From Undaria pinnatifida (lineage: Eukaryota; Sar; Phaeophyceae; Laminariales; Alariaceae), in assembly GCA_012845835.1 (NCBI GenBank), contig JABAKD010000028.1:2250742-2314741 (forward strand): DNA of 64,000 nucleotides, given 5' to 3'. Made by a program: the position numbers and the translations under genes. Under the pieces are notes generated by a model. It did not search any database. It was not told where the DNA came from and saw nothing but the letters and a program-made list of their open reading frames with translations. How positions within the stretch are numbered: position 1 is the stretch's first letter; each line of letters starts with the position of its first letter. Below, one piece after another: positions 1 through 10,500 of this stretch.

Positions 1-142
1 TTTCTTGTTATTTTTGTTGTTTATTGTTTCCTTGTTCACGTTGTCTTGTGTTTTTTGCGGGACAGGTGCGCGTTGCGCCCTTTTTTCTTGTTATTTCTGT
101 TGTTTATTGTTTCCTTGTTCACGTTGTCTTGTGTTTTTTTGG
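1..142. repeat. Tandem duplication, 83-bp period
   Basis: A T-rich segment at about 1-57 is repeated almost exactly at about 84-142. Both copies contain the same stretch from ttcttgtta to cacgttgtcttgtg. The two short overlapping open frames here are by-products of the repeat and resemble no protein I know. Confidence 0.75.
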
Positions 143-284
143 AGCAACGAGTTTCTCGGCCTTGCGGTAGTAGGTGCTATCTCGATGTGAAGCTTCAATG
201 TACGTGCGCACGTTGGCGTTTGTGCCAGGTCTGTGCTTGCGTTGGCGTCATCCTAAGCGGACAATGACCGGTAGATTTTGTGGA

Positions 285-362
285 CTATAGGGTGCTTGCC
301 CACTGGTCTACTGAGTCACGTGGCTAGGTAGGTCAGTGGCTAGCACCCTGTATCCAACAGTG
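285..362 (+). repeat. Partial tRNA-like SINE head (family S2)
   Basis: The sequence around gagtcacgtggctagg and gtcagtggctagcac resembles the A-box half of tRNA-like heads at 4081, 23405 and 57640. No B box follows before the sequence turns into the DnaJ intron and exon. Only the shared layout supports this call. Confidence 0.3.
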
Positions 363-512
363 AGTTTCCGACGTAATTTTGCGTTGAGGGGAGGTGATTG
401 TCGGGCTCCACGGAAAGAGACCTTTATTTCGTGCGTGTACGGTTTGATGAAATGCAACGAGACGACGCCCCCCTGCATACGTGTTGCCCCGTTTGTACGT
501 AACGTACTTAAG

Positions 513-3383
513 GTGGTGGAGGAGTATTGCGGATCTTGCTCTGGGCAGGGCTTGCTGGAGAAGACCAAGCAGGTCAAGGTGAGGGCAGGAAAAGCGAGTG
601 GATCGCCGGAACGCCAGAATATTCATTTGTCGGCCGACGCTTTACTTGCCTTGTTTTGAAGTGTTTCCCTTAGCACGCTTGGCAGTTAACAACCTGGACC
701 GGACTTTTCATATATTAGGGTAAGAAATAATGTAATAGTATTGGAACCGACTAAAGACACAAATTAAGGCCAATCCAACCCAGGAAAAGAAAGGTTAGTT
801 TGACTTTTTTTTCCTGCTTTTTTTTTCATTTCAGAAGAAATATTTTTCGTGGATCGGTTTGGCCTTGGGTTGTGACGTTCGTCGGTTGCAATACTACATT
901 GTACCAGGTGTTAGTATATGTTTTCCTACGCAACCAAATTGGGTATCTCGCCAACACCCTAATAGCCAACGTGTGGTGTGAAGTGGTGCCGCTCGACATG
1001 AGACTAACCCTTTACTCGTACGAGGGCGTTTGCGGGTTGCAACCTCTGTTGGATTGGAAAAATAGAAACAATAGAACTAGGGAGTGAAACCGACCAAGAT
1101 CATAACCCAAGGCCAACCAACCCATAAAAAACAGGTTGGGAAATAAAAAATTTGGTAGGAAACTTACTTCTAACTTGATTTTTCGCTCTTCGCTAATTTT
1201 TCGTGGGTTAGATTTGCCTTGGATTGTGACGTTCGACGGTTTCAATAGTACAGTACTGTTAAATGTTTTTCTATCAAACTCCTACCCAACCAAAGCTGGT
1301 ACACGGCAAACACCCTTACTGCGACTGCAACCACTGTCCGACTCTAATTTCAAGTAGCTTGTCCCCAACAACGTGGGTGGAGTTCTAAAGTGGTTATTAC
1401 GGTTTCTTATCACTTTCCTCCGATTTTGTTTGTTTCCTGCACCACTGTTTCAACCGCTATTGATTTTTTAAAATAGGTAAAGGTGCCGGCCGGAGTGGAG
1501 GACGGCAACAAACTGAGGGTGAAGGGCGAGGGAGACGCGGGGGCGAAGGGCGGCCCCGTGGGTGACCTCTATGTTTTCCTGAGCGTGAAGGGCCACCCCC
1601 TCTTCAAGAGGACAGGAAAGGATATCTACAGCGAGCAGAAGGTGTGCGCTTGTGTGATCGGGACGTGAAGAAAGAGGTACCCGTGAAGGGCCGAAATGGA
1701 GCAACTCCCCGTTGTAAACATTGCTCGGAATATGCCGCCCATGTACGTTATGGGTTCGACAGCAAGAAACGCCTCATTTTCTTGAGCAAGGCTTGAAATC
1801 TTATTGTGACATAGACCTTAAGTAACCTCGAGCTTAGCCAGTTATTACTGTTGATAGCACGACTAACAATCTGCGTATCAAGATAGCATACGGGCGGTTT
1901 CATTATCATGTTGTCGACCCCGCGACCGAACCGGTCGCTACTCAGCCCACTCCTTTCACCGAGTAGAGAGTCAGCTAGAGACATGCAATAAGGGAAGCCA
2001 ACGCCCCTCCTTTTCCCGTTTTTTGCGTGCTTTTGAATTCCGATGGCTCCAAGACATAGGGGCCTCCTTGCCAGACTCGCGTGCCCGTTTTTTCATGTCG
2101 CACCGTACTACCGGAATCTACGAAGAAAGAGAACAATTACTACAGTACTATTAGTAGTACTTGGTGGTATTGAGGTTGAGGTTGAGGGGTCGCCTCGAAG
2201 GAATTTTGTTGGGTTGGTGTTGCGTTGGTGTTGCGTTGGTGTTGCGTTAGGTTGGGTTGGATATTTCCTGCTTCCCACCAATGCACACAGTTGGCTGAGC
2301 TACTACATCATCTTAGGTGGACCGTGTCCAACGGCTGCTCTGCTGGGTGCCCGTGTACAGATTTCGTACCTAGATGCTATCCTTGGGAACGAGAACGTGC
2401 ACGTGGAGGTCGTCGACGGCTCTGTGGAAATCAAGGTGCCCCAAGGTTGCCAGCCTGAGACGGTTCTCCGTATTCGGGGCAAGGGGGCGCCGCAACTCAA
2501 CAACGCGTCGGTAAGTGCTGCCAAGTGTCAGTTGTTGTTGTCGTTTTAACTTCGTCGCCATGAACTAGTGGGTGGTCACAGGACAGGTTCCAATAACTCT
2601 GGAGTCGAAGAATATCTCCTCTCAGGAAAACAAAAGAGAACACAACTAAAGCAAATCGTACATGCTACAAGCGTGGTTGGCTTGGAATCCAGGGGGTGTC
2701 GCATGTAGAAAAGGGGGGAGAAACATTGAAAATCTATAAAACAAAACACCCGGAAAGTAACCCAGCAAGTACACCGGTACCCGGTACGCTCTAGTCAAGA
2801 AATAAAAATGAATAGTGCCCTAACGTGGTTGTTGCCAGGGACGGCTGTTACTTAGTTACGGGCAGTTACCCGCACCAAAGTCAGACGTGCGTAACTGAAA
2901 CATGCCGTAACTACGTTATGCCCTATCCCCGGTATGAAAATGACGGTTCAATTTCTCCGTGGAAACACTTGTACACCCCGTGGATGGATACTATTCATCC
3001 GCTTTCATCCCCTCTCGGGGAAATCACTGGCTGATCTCGGTTTTTGCACGCCTACGTAACTCCTAATGCTAATAATCCGTCCCGTTCTCTTCGATCGGGG
3101 TGTTATCAAAGCCTTTTGGGGGGCCACAGGCTAGATTTCAGGAAAATGAGTAGTCATTGTGAAAACAATGACCACCAATTTTGTTTATTTGACGTAACAC
3201 CCATCCCTGGTTATTGCCATGCAGACGCGCGGCGACCACTACGTGACCATCAAGGTTACGATCCCGAAAGACATCACCGCGGACGAGAGGAAATTGTTGC
3301 AGGAGCTCCAGGGCAAGGATGGGGCTAAGGGGGGTAAGGGGGGTGGTAAGGCCAAGGATGGGAAGAAGGCCAAGGGGAGCAAG
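513..3383 (+). CDS. dnaJ: DnaJ (Hsp40) co-chaperone, cyanobacterial/plastid type, 3' part
   Basis: Co-chaperone that stimulates Hsp70 ATPase and presents unfolded clients. Exons join in phase 0: 513-578, 1483-1641, 2361-2510 and 3225-3383, giving about 178 residues. The first exon carries the last zinc-finger repeat (CGSCSGQG, then EKTKQVK). The next opens PAGVEDG and continues [17 protein letters not shown], the start of the C-terminal client-binding domain. The third has ISYLDAILG and [18 protein letters not shown]; the fourth has [14 protein letters not shown] and LLQELQG, then a Lys/Gly-rich tail. Donors (GTGAGG, GTGTGC, GTAAGT, GTACGC) and AG acceptors fit; the first acceptor (ttaag) is weak. 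ISYLDAILG and RGDHYV resemble cyanobacterial and plastid DnaJ more than the mitochondrial form, so plastid targeting is inferred. The J domain and N terminus lie outside the window. The 3' end is uncertain: reading through stops at 3437, while splicing at 3384 could reach a short open exon at about 3770-3840. Confidence 0.85.
735..1345. repeat. Diverged tandem duplication in DnaJ intron, ~343-bp period
   Basis: The segment at about 741-960 (gaaccgactaaagacac, later ttttcgtggat and gccttgggttgtgacgttcg) reappears at about 1084-1330 (gaaaccgaccaagatcat, then tttcgtgggttag and gccttggattgtgacgttcg). Both copies end in similar caacaccc/aacaccctta sequence. It lies entirely in the intron 579-1482, and no coding role is seen. 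Confidence 0.7.
1340..1405 (+). repeat. Short dispersed repeat, family D
   Basis: The core is taattt/ccaagtag, then tgtccc, a variable ccaacaacgtggg, and a gttctaaa end. Related copies lie at 4385-4440, 17165-17230 and 60118-60200 (+), and at 3712-3755 and 21080-21112 in reverse. It is short and diverged, and the ends are not defined. Confidence 0.5.
2820..3062 (+). repeat. Dispersed repeat, family C copy 1
   Basis: The segment containing ccctatccccggtatgaaaa, followed by a cgtggaaac stretch, recurs at 4440-4680 and, shorter, at 10440-10590. It fills most of the last DnaJ intron (2511-3224). No long terminal inverted repeat or target duplication was found. Confidence 0.55.
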
Positions 3384-4080
3384 GTACGCAAACTTTTCAC
3401 ACCTCGGATACACCAGATCACCTATTTCAGGGTCTAGATGTTTTTGGATACATCAACCCTCGATCTAAACGATGTATATGTTTGTGCGTAAATTGATCCG
3501 ATTGATTCTCTCTGTGTGTATGATCTGCGAGGTCTAGATCAGGTGTTTGCCGGATGGGATCTGTATGATTTAGCTCTTGTACACCAGACGCGCGTTTGTC
3601 TGCGTGAGATCTGTATGATTTAGCTCGTGCACACATGCTTGCTCTAACAAAATAAAGTTTTCCGTGGTACGACGTGAACATGTCGCTCAAGTTGACCCCT
3701 TTAGGAGTGCACCCATGTTTTCGGGGACAATCTACTTGGAATTAGTGTGGGGTATTTTCGCAGGGGTAAAAGGTTTATTTGCGTCGGAGCCATGTGTACC
3801 TGGTGTCTTGCACAGTTTATTGTCAAATTTCAGATCGTAGGTGAACAACGTTTTTGTATAGCCTGCCACTGCCAAGATGACGTTTCTGCCTGTGAGTGCG
3901 TGAGCGGATGGTTTACGCATGAAGCAGCCTCTTGTGGGACTCGTTGGTTATATAGCACTGCCAACTCTTACGGGGGAAGGTGGCAGAGCAATCAGGACCA
4001 ACTGTAGTTAGTAACATGGGGAATAGATGGATTTTGTCTATACAGTGGTTTCCGGTTACTATGGTCCTCCGCAATAGCCT

Positions 4081-4180
4081 ACTTAGTGACGTGACCATGT
4101 GGTCTAGCAGGTAGTGTTGTAGAACTAGCGAAGTATCTGCTTCCGAGTTCGTTGAATCTCGCAGGCTTGGTAGCAATGAT
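4081..4180 (+). repeat. tRNA-like SINE head (family S2)
   Basis: An A-box-like tgtggtctagcaggtag is followed about 45 nt later by a B-box-like gagttcgttgaatctcgc. The order and spacing match the other S2 heads at 23405 and 57640. The anticodon arm is not convincing, so this is a tRNA-derived repeat or pseudogene rather than a working tRNA. Confidence 0.45.
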
Positions 4181-4429
4181 ATCAGGGGCTCGCCTCCCGC
4201 CACGGCTATATATCCGACAGCGCTTCGTAGTCAGAATTCCGTGCACCCCTTGTATCTGACTGTCCGCCTCAGATTGCCGCCGCTCTTTTTGCCCGCTGGG
4301 CTCTTCGATTGTTTCTGGAGTTACAGTTTTGTCGTGCTTTCCTCGGGATAGCCTCAATCAACTCTTTCACAGCAATGCAATTTTGTTCCCACACTAATTC
4401 CGAGTAGTTTCCCCCTCAAAGACGTGGTT

Positions 4430-4680
4430 CTAAACAAGCATGGTTGTTACTTGGTGACTATTAATACAAGTTATCCATCACAAAGTCAGCTGTACGCAAC
4501 TAAAAAAAATGCGGCATCGAAGCGTCCCCTATCCCCGGTATGAAAAACGCCTCAATGTCGCGGTGGAAACCCTTACATACTCCGGGTATAGATAAAATTC
4601 GCCGCCTCCCGGGGCTGGTACTGACGATTCCCCGCTACTGCTGTAATTAACGGGGTCCAACACCTCCGGCCGTCCCTTGC
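4430..4680 (+). repeat. Dispersed repeat, family C copy 2
   Basis: Matches 2820-3062 through tggttgttact, caaagtcag, ccctatccccggtatgaaaa and the cggtggaaaccc stretch, ending in a ctcccgggg motif. It directly follows a family D copy, as if the two are parts of one older element. Confidence 0.55.
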
Positions 4681-5239
4681 TTGACCCGTGCCCACCAATG
4701 TCGTGTACAGGGTTTCGGCGGCATCTTCAGCTAAGTTGAAGGAAAAGCCAACATAGCTGCTTGAATCGTGGAGCTGCGACGCAAGATTGTTGGTTGTAAG
4801 CTAGTGGGTAGTGCTACACAACCAACAAGGATTTCTTGCGTAAGTGTTTCCGCTCAGGGACAGTAGGGTGTGCCGGTGCCTTCGTGGTGGCCCTTTGAGC
4901 GGCCAGTGTCGGAGATCTACGGCTTGTTTTTGGGCAGGGGATAACTGTCGAACATCTACGATGTTTTGGCGGGGGGTAGCAGCTGTCGTATCGCCCCCCC
5001 CGCTTGTGTTTGTGTCCCTTCTTTCTCCGCGTCGACCGGATGCAGCGTTAATTATCACAAATAGATCCGGTTTTGATGTTTTGGGCCGTGATTTTGGCAT
5101 ACGTTTTAATTGCATGCGATCCAGGAGTGTACGCTCAAGTTTGTTGACTTGACGTCTGTTTGCGTCTGCGGCTGATGTTACTGTATCGCTACTTTCATAA
5201 AAATGTCACGGGCGTGAAATGAGCTTCCATGCTTCTCGC

Positions 5240-5335
5240 TAATAGTGTGGCCGGTGTATCGCGCAGCTTACAAAGATGAGTATCGACTCTAAATTTATCG
5301 AACTCACAGTTGACGTGTTGAGAAGATTTTCTAAC
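5240..5335 (+). other. Conserved ATG-led peptide segment (MS-x-D...ELT type), possible first exon
   Basis: The sequence cgcagcttacaaag is followed by an ATG at 5276 and 20 codons that begin MSIDSKFIELTVDV. A GTAATG donor-like site follows directly at 5336. A near-identical start occurs at 50687 (MSIDPKFVELTADV), and a related start lies in the terminal repeats of the G-rich J elements (31545, 47171, and the reverse strand at 33095, 46745 and 53160). Conservation of ATG context and peptide suggests a first exon of a multicopy gene family or a captured gene fragment. No function is known to me. Confidence 0.4.
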
Positions 5336-6239
5336 GTAATGTTCTGCTGTCAGCCATGGCGCAGTCATCATTTGGGCGGCAGCAGAGGTTCATGGATTTT
5401 CACAGCAAATGATGCAACTTGTCGAGTACGAGTTGTTTCTGTACATTCACACCTCTCAAGCAGATCACGATCTAGATAGATCTACAATAATAAATCCTAT
5501 AGCTGCCGTTATGGGGTGTTACGCAGGATCTGTATACGATCGTGCGTGGAGTATAGATCTAACCCAGATCTTGTGTGCTTGATCATGCAGATGGTACGGC
5601 TCCCACCCGGTAACATGCCACCCGGTAACATGAGCTAGACCATACAGATCTCCTCTCGAAGATCTAGATCGTCAAGTGGGGGTCGACGACCTGTCCGACG
5701 TGTTACACAATTAAACTGTATCCCCGGGTGCGGAACTTGGAATCGAGGTTCATCCCCCCCCCTGCCGCTTGTTCCTAACTGGTACCGTACATACGTACAA
5801 AGCTAGACCGAAACGCACTGCCGTTCGAAGTGGGGGAATAAGTGCACCAAAATGATGGCAGGACAACGAAGCAAAACTGGTTTCCTCGCTAGGAGAACAT
5901 CCGCCCCTTACGAGTATGATATGATAAGGGCGAATAATGCACGTTTCTATGATTTTAATCGGCACAAAAAGAAAGGGACTCCTTTTAGAGATGGTTTGAA
6001 GTTTTTTTTTCTTGATTATTACACATACTCCCACCAACGCACATAGAACGAGTTGTGTGAGCCTGTCTTATGACGACGGACTACTATCAATAGGTTATGT
6101 ATGGTGAGTAGTTAAAATTGCTGGGATCGACCGCCGAGCAACATTAATCCGCGCACATCCACCAACAAGGCACACAACGCGATGACGATAATTACAAAAA
6201 TATCTCCTGCTGAGGAGTTGCTACAACTGTTTAACAGCT

Positions 6240-6410
6240 ATTAATAGCTTCTTTTTTTTTTTTTTCATCCTCCGGCGGATGGGGAAAAATAAAGCTTTAG
6301 CTCACCACACTTCCACGTATTTTCATACGCGTCGTGTGTCGATTTAACTCAGTTGCTTTCGCAGCCCAACGCTAGCTGGCGCACCCTTCGGGTCCCATAA
6401 CAGCTAGCTG
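6240..6410 (+). repeat. Dispersed repeat, family B copy 1
   Basis: The run cggcggatgggg is followed by taaagctttagctcacc and a gtcgatttaactcagttgc stretch, ending near cgctagctgg. A second copy lies at 52975-53125, and a reverse copy at 60515-60650 overlaps a transporter exon acceptor. Length is about 150-170 bp; ends are approximate. Confidence 0.65.
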
Positions 6411-7570
6411 TACTTCATTTCGTGTTGATTAATAAATCTGTGTTCTTCACATTCAGCCCGATCGAGTGATAAGAACCAGAAGGCCCTCGCGATATATTTT
6501 AACCGTCTATATTTATGTTATCGGGCCACCAACCAGCACTACTAAATAAAAGCTGGAATATGGGTTGGCATCCGGCTTTCAAAGGCAACGCCGACATCCA
6601 TTCAAGGCGGCAAGCCATCGTTGTACCGCCGGCCAGAGGACGCATGCATGCCCACGAGGCGGTAGGTACCCTGGGATAAATGGCCGGATAAATGGCACCA
6701 ACCAGGTATCATCCCACAACGAGTGTGAAGTTTAATCGTTGAACGTGAAGGGGAGGGGAACGGCCGTTTCGATTCAGAAGATCAGGTAGGACACCAGACT
6801 ATTTAAATAATACTTCGAAGTATAATGTACCGGGTACCAAGACTAATAACAGTACAACAGACTAATAGACTACAGTATGGAGTACAGGAGTACAATATTA
6901 TCATAGCAGTTAGTTTAAGTTGCTGTGCCGTTGTGCCTCTTTGCTCCTTTTCGGCTCTTGGCTTGTTACGCGCAAGGTATTGGGAACCACCACCTGCAAC
7001 CCACCACTACCAGGCCACCTCTGGTGTTGGTTGTAGGCTGAAGGCTGTGTTAGATCGGTAGTAGTACGAGCGTAACGACACCGCGACACAGCAGTACACA
7101 GTACACCAACCACCACCAGCAGCAGCAGAGGAGGAGGACGAGTGTGGCGAAACGAAAAAATAAAATGTCGTATTATACGAAGATTTTGCGTAAAGCCCCG
7201 GACGGCGAGGAGCCCCTGCTGTAGCCCACCACCACCAAAACCACCACCAGACCATCTCTATTGCCTGAAGGCTGTACCAAATCTCCGGTGTGTCATACAA
7301 CTACGGCAGCAGCAATACAACAGCGTTGCACGAGTCACGAGTGTGGCGAGTGGCGATTGACGAACCGAGAAAGAAAAAGTCAAGTCATGAAGTCAAATCG
7401 AATATGAAACCGTGGGCCGAAACCGTTGAGCACGAAACGCTACATAATCATGTGAAACGCCCGATGGACGGTTTTTCGTTTTTCGTTACGCCGCATCTCG
7501 CATCTCGCACTTGGTGCCCTAGTGCCCTCGTGTCTACTTGTCTACGACTGCTACGAGTACGATTTCAAGG

Positions 7571-10500
7571 ATGCCCTCCTTCAACGACAAGCCCATACGT
7601 GGGATAGTCTTCGATTTGGATGGTGAGCCTATCAGCAATGGTGAAGTAACACTCGTACGCGACACGAATCTCCGCAACAAGTAGTGACGATTTTTTGGTT
7701 CGTGTTCGATTGTGCCCTGCATGCCCGGGGGGGCGAGGCGCGTTATCTTGCTGCACCTCGGCCGCGTATCGATCCCGTTGCGACGAGCACTAGTGGGCAA
7801 CGGGTAGATGACGGTGGCTGGTGACGGTTTGGTGAGCCTGTTTTAGGTTTTAGGTGTGTTTTCTCTCCCGAAGTCCGAGTCACCTCGTACGTATGTACGT
7901 ATCATATCGTACCAGATACCGTTCTGTCCGTAATGTAAGGACCGTTTTGATACACCTGCTAATATGCCGATATGAACACCCCAACTCCAAGCAGAGTGGA
8001 GCGACGCACGCCGATAGCGGATGTCGCTGCAGATTATGGGCAACCCAGGTGGGGTAACTAGAGAAACCTGCAAAGGGTGGCCCGTGTCTGTAACCGCCCC
8101 TTAATCTTACTATACAAACGAGCAGCGGCAACAAAACTAAATTGTGTGTGCTGCACCACGCCGGTCGTCCGTGCGTGGTTCGTGGATGCCCATAACAACA
8201 AAAAACTACTGCTGCTGCTGCTGGAGACTAGACTATGTAGTAGGGAAACCGCACCACAGGTATGCCAGGTCGATATACCTGGTACCAGGCAAGGATGTCG
8301 GATTACGGCAGCAAAAGCTTACTATTTTGACGCGTATTTCGGCAAGAAGATCAGAAAAAAAGACGATGCTTAATTACGGACATAACAGGGGACGTTTAAG
8401 AGACGTCCCCGCTAGGATAGAAGCGCAAGTTAAAATCTGTGCAGACCTAAATTTATTTTTTTGCAAATTTTCTGAATTGATAACCTATCATTTTGGTTCG
8501 CGCCCGGTTGGCCAGAAGGGATTTCGATGTAGGGCTCGAATATCTCGCGTATTCCTGAGTGCTTGGACCTCTTCGCGATCCAACATACCATCGCCATGGT
8601 CGAAGCAGGTCGCAGGGTCACAGCCCAAGCTCAAAGTCCAAGTGTGGTAGAACCTGACTCATTTGGTGGGCATTGTTTTGAAATATTCGGCTCTACAGTA
8701 TGTGCCATAATACGCAAAGCCACAAGTTAAATTTCGGGCAAAGGGGTGGCAAAAATGGCAAATTGGGCACAGGCGTGTGGCAAAACAAGCGAAATATAGC
8801 AAACGGTTCCTATGCCACCCCTAGGCATTGGGTAGGTTCACAGCCCGGAAAATATTCCAAATCGGCGTTGGGAATCGTGAGCCGCGCCAAATAAACGTAA
8901 ACACACCAAAATCGGTTGACCTTAGCTGTGCAAATTTGGCGTAAGCTGCTGTGCATATTTCGCTAGTGTGCGCACATGCATAGCGGACAAAACTAATAAA
9001 AAACTGGCACATGGCTGCCAAACCTGTGGCATAACAAGGAAAAATGGCCATAACTTGGTATCAAAGTTGCTTTTTTGGGCACGTGCCACCCCGAAAAAAG
9101 GGGCACAGAAAAAAAACACCAAAGGGGTCAGGCCTAAAATGTGGCTGCTGGGCATGGGCGCAGCGCAGCAAGCTCGAAGTCTAAGTGCGACTGCTCGGAA
9201 GCAAAAATGCAGGGGTTTCCTAGAGAGTTTCACGGTTTTTGTTTATAGGGGATTGGGGGTGTCCCGTAATTCCGCCGGCCAAATCCTATTACTTGCCGCA
9301 AAAACGGCTCGCCGTAAGGACGTAATTCCGTAGTCCGACATATTTGGTACCAAGTATGCCTCTGGGAGGTCTATAGCTTCTGGCTCCTTCAACAGAATGC
9401 CAGGGTCAGCAGAACGAATTAATAGGGCTTCTCCGAAGTCCAATATATGCTGGCTGAGAGGGTTCCGGTGCTGCCAGTAAATTGGCGGCTTGCGTGCCTT
9501 CTATGATGGTGTTTTTTTTAACAAACACAAATTGCGCGGTTTCAGGAGAGGTGCACTTTAAAGAGACGAGAGAGAGGAGAGAGGGAAACATACACTTGGT
9601 CCATGTTTTCTCGTTTTCGCAGTTAGTCACCTTCGAGACCCAGGAATTGCCTTAAAAACCTGAACAAAAATCGAATTATTCTTGATGTAGTAAAGGCAAA
9701 TCGCGTAGAAAGATGAGCGCCTCCAGCGGAGCCCCCTCACTAGCCGAAGGGGGTGGCGATGGTCGCGGTTTCGCCGCGACCAGTGTACTGTTCGGATCCA
9801 GCGTGCTGGCTGCTGACACTGCCGGTACATATTGGTCTGACCCTACGAATTTGACATTCAGCACGTTGTCGTTGTCACTCTTTGCAGGCACACTTCTTGA
9901 CACGGAAGATCTTGTGTCACAGTCACTGCAAAAAAGCGTCGGCAGGTTCGGCAAGTTATTCACGTGGAAGATCAAGCAGAAGATTCTGGGTCTCCGCCAA
10001 GAGAGCTGGGCACCCATTGTCATCGAAGGTGAGGAGATTACGAGGTGGGGTCGAACAGTTGCAGCAGGAGCGTGACCTTGCTTCTGGAAGGGAGAAGCCT
10101 GAACCAATATCGGCTTGTGCTGGTGCTGTAGCACAGGACACCTGTTTTTATTTGTGCTTTTAATATTCACTTTTACTCGCCAACCCTCTGGACAAGCCGT
10201 GGTCACAGGCGTCTTCAGTTCTCCCCCCCTCACCTATGAATATGCATATATACTGCAGTGATTGTAAAAGTGCGGAATGCTGGCCCAGGTTAGGGTTCAT
10301 TCTACGCAAACTTTACTATATCATGGCTCATAATTGCTTCCTGTCCTGTGCTGTTGTGAAAGCGCGTTTGTCTAGAAATGTCCCAGAGCACGTTTCACGT
10401 TGCGGCCGTTAGTATAATAGTCGTTTGTGCTGATACGTTCTGTCTATTTGTCCAGGGCAGACGGTTCCGGCTTTACGCGTAACTAAGCCTAGCGAAAGTC

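Larger units (their letters stand above)
3438..7570. other. Intergenic region, repeats only
   Basis: No protein family is recognised between the DnaJ gene and the HAD gene. The region holds family D (3712-3755 reverse, 4385-4440), a tRNA-like SINE head (4081-4180), family C (4440-4680), a short ATG-led segment shared with other loci (5240-5340), family B (6240-6410), and a diverged duplication (about 6970-7140 against 7200-7340). The open frame at 5852-6046 has no recognisable domain. The last few hundred bases should include the HAD promoter, but no motif can be assigned. Confidence 0.6.

Noticed and set aside
5-267. Two overlapping open frames rich in Cys, Phe and Leu
   Set aside because: They are produced by the T-rich 83-bp tandem duplication and contain no motif.
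2043-2360. ATG-led extension upstream of DnaJ exon 3
   Set aside because: The DnaJ domain continues exactly from the acceptor at 2361; upstream sequence is intron that happens to be open.
8144-8650. A 168-codon plus-strand frame in HAD intron 1
   Set aside because: The HAD protein is complete without it; the frame includes repeat G and has no domain or splice support.
9676-10233. A 185-codon minus-strand frame
   Set aside because: It is antisense to HAD exon 2 and crosses a SINE fragment.
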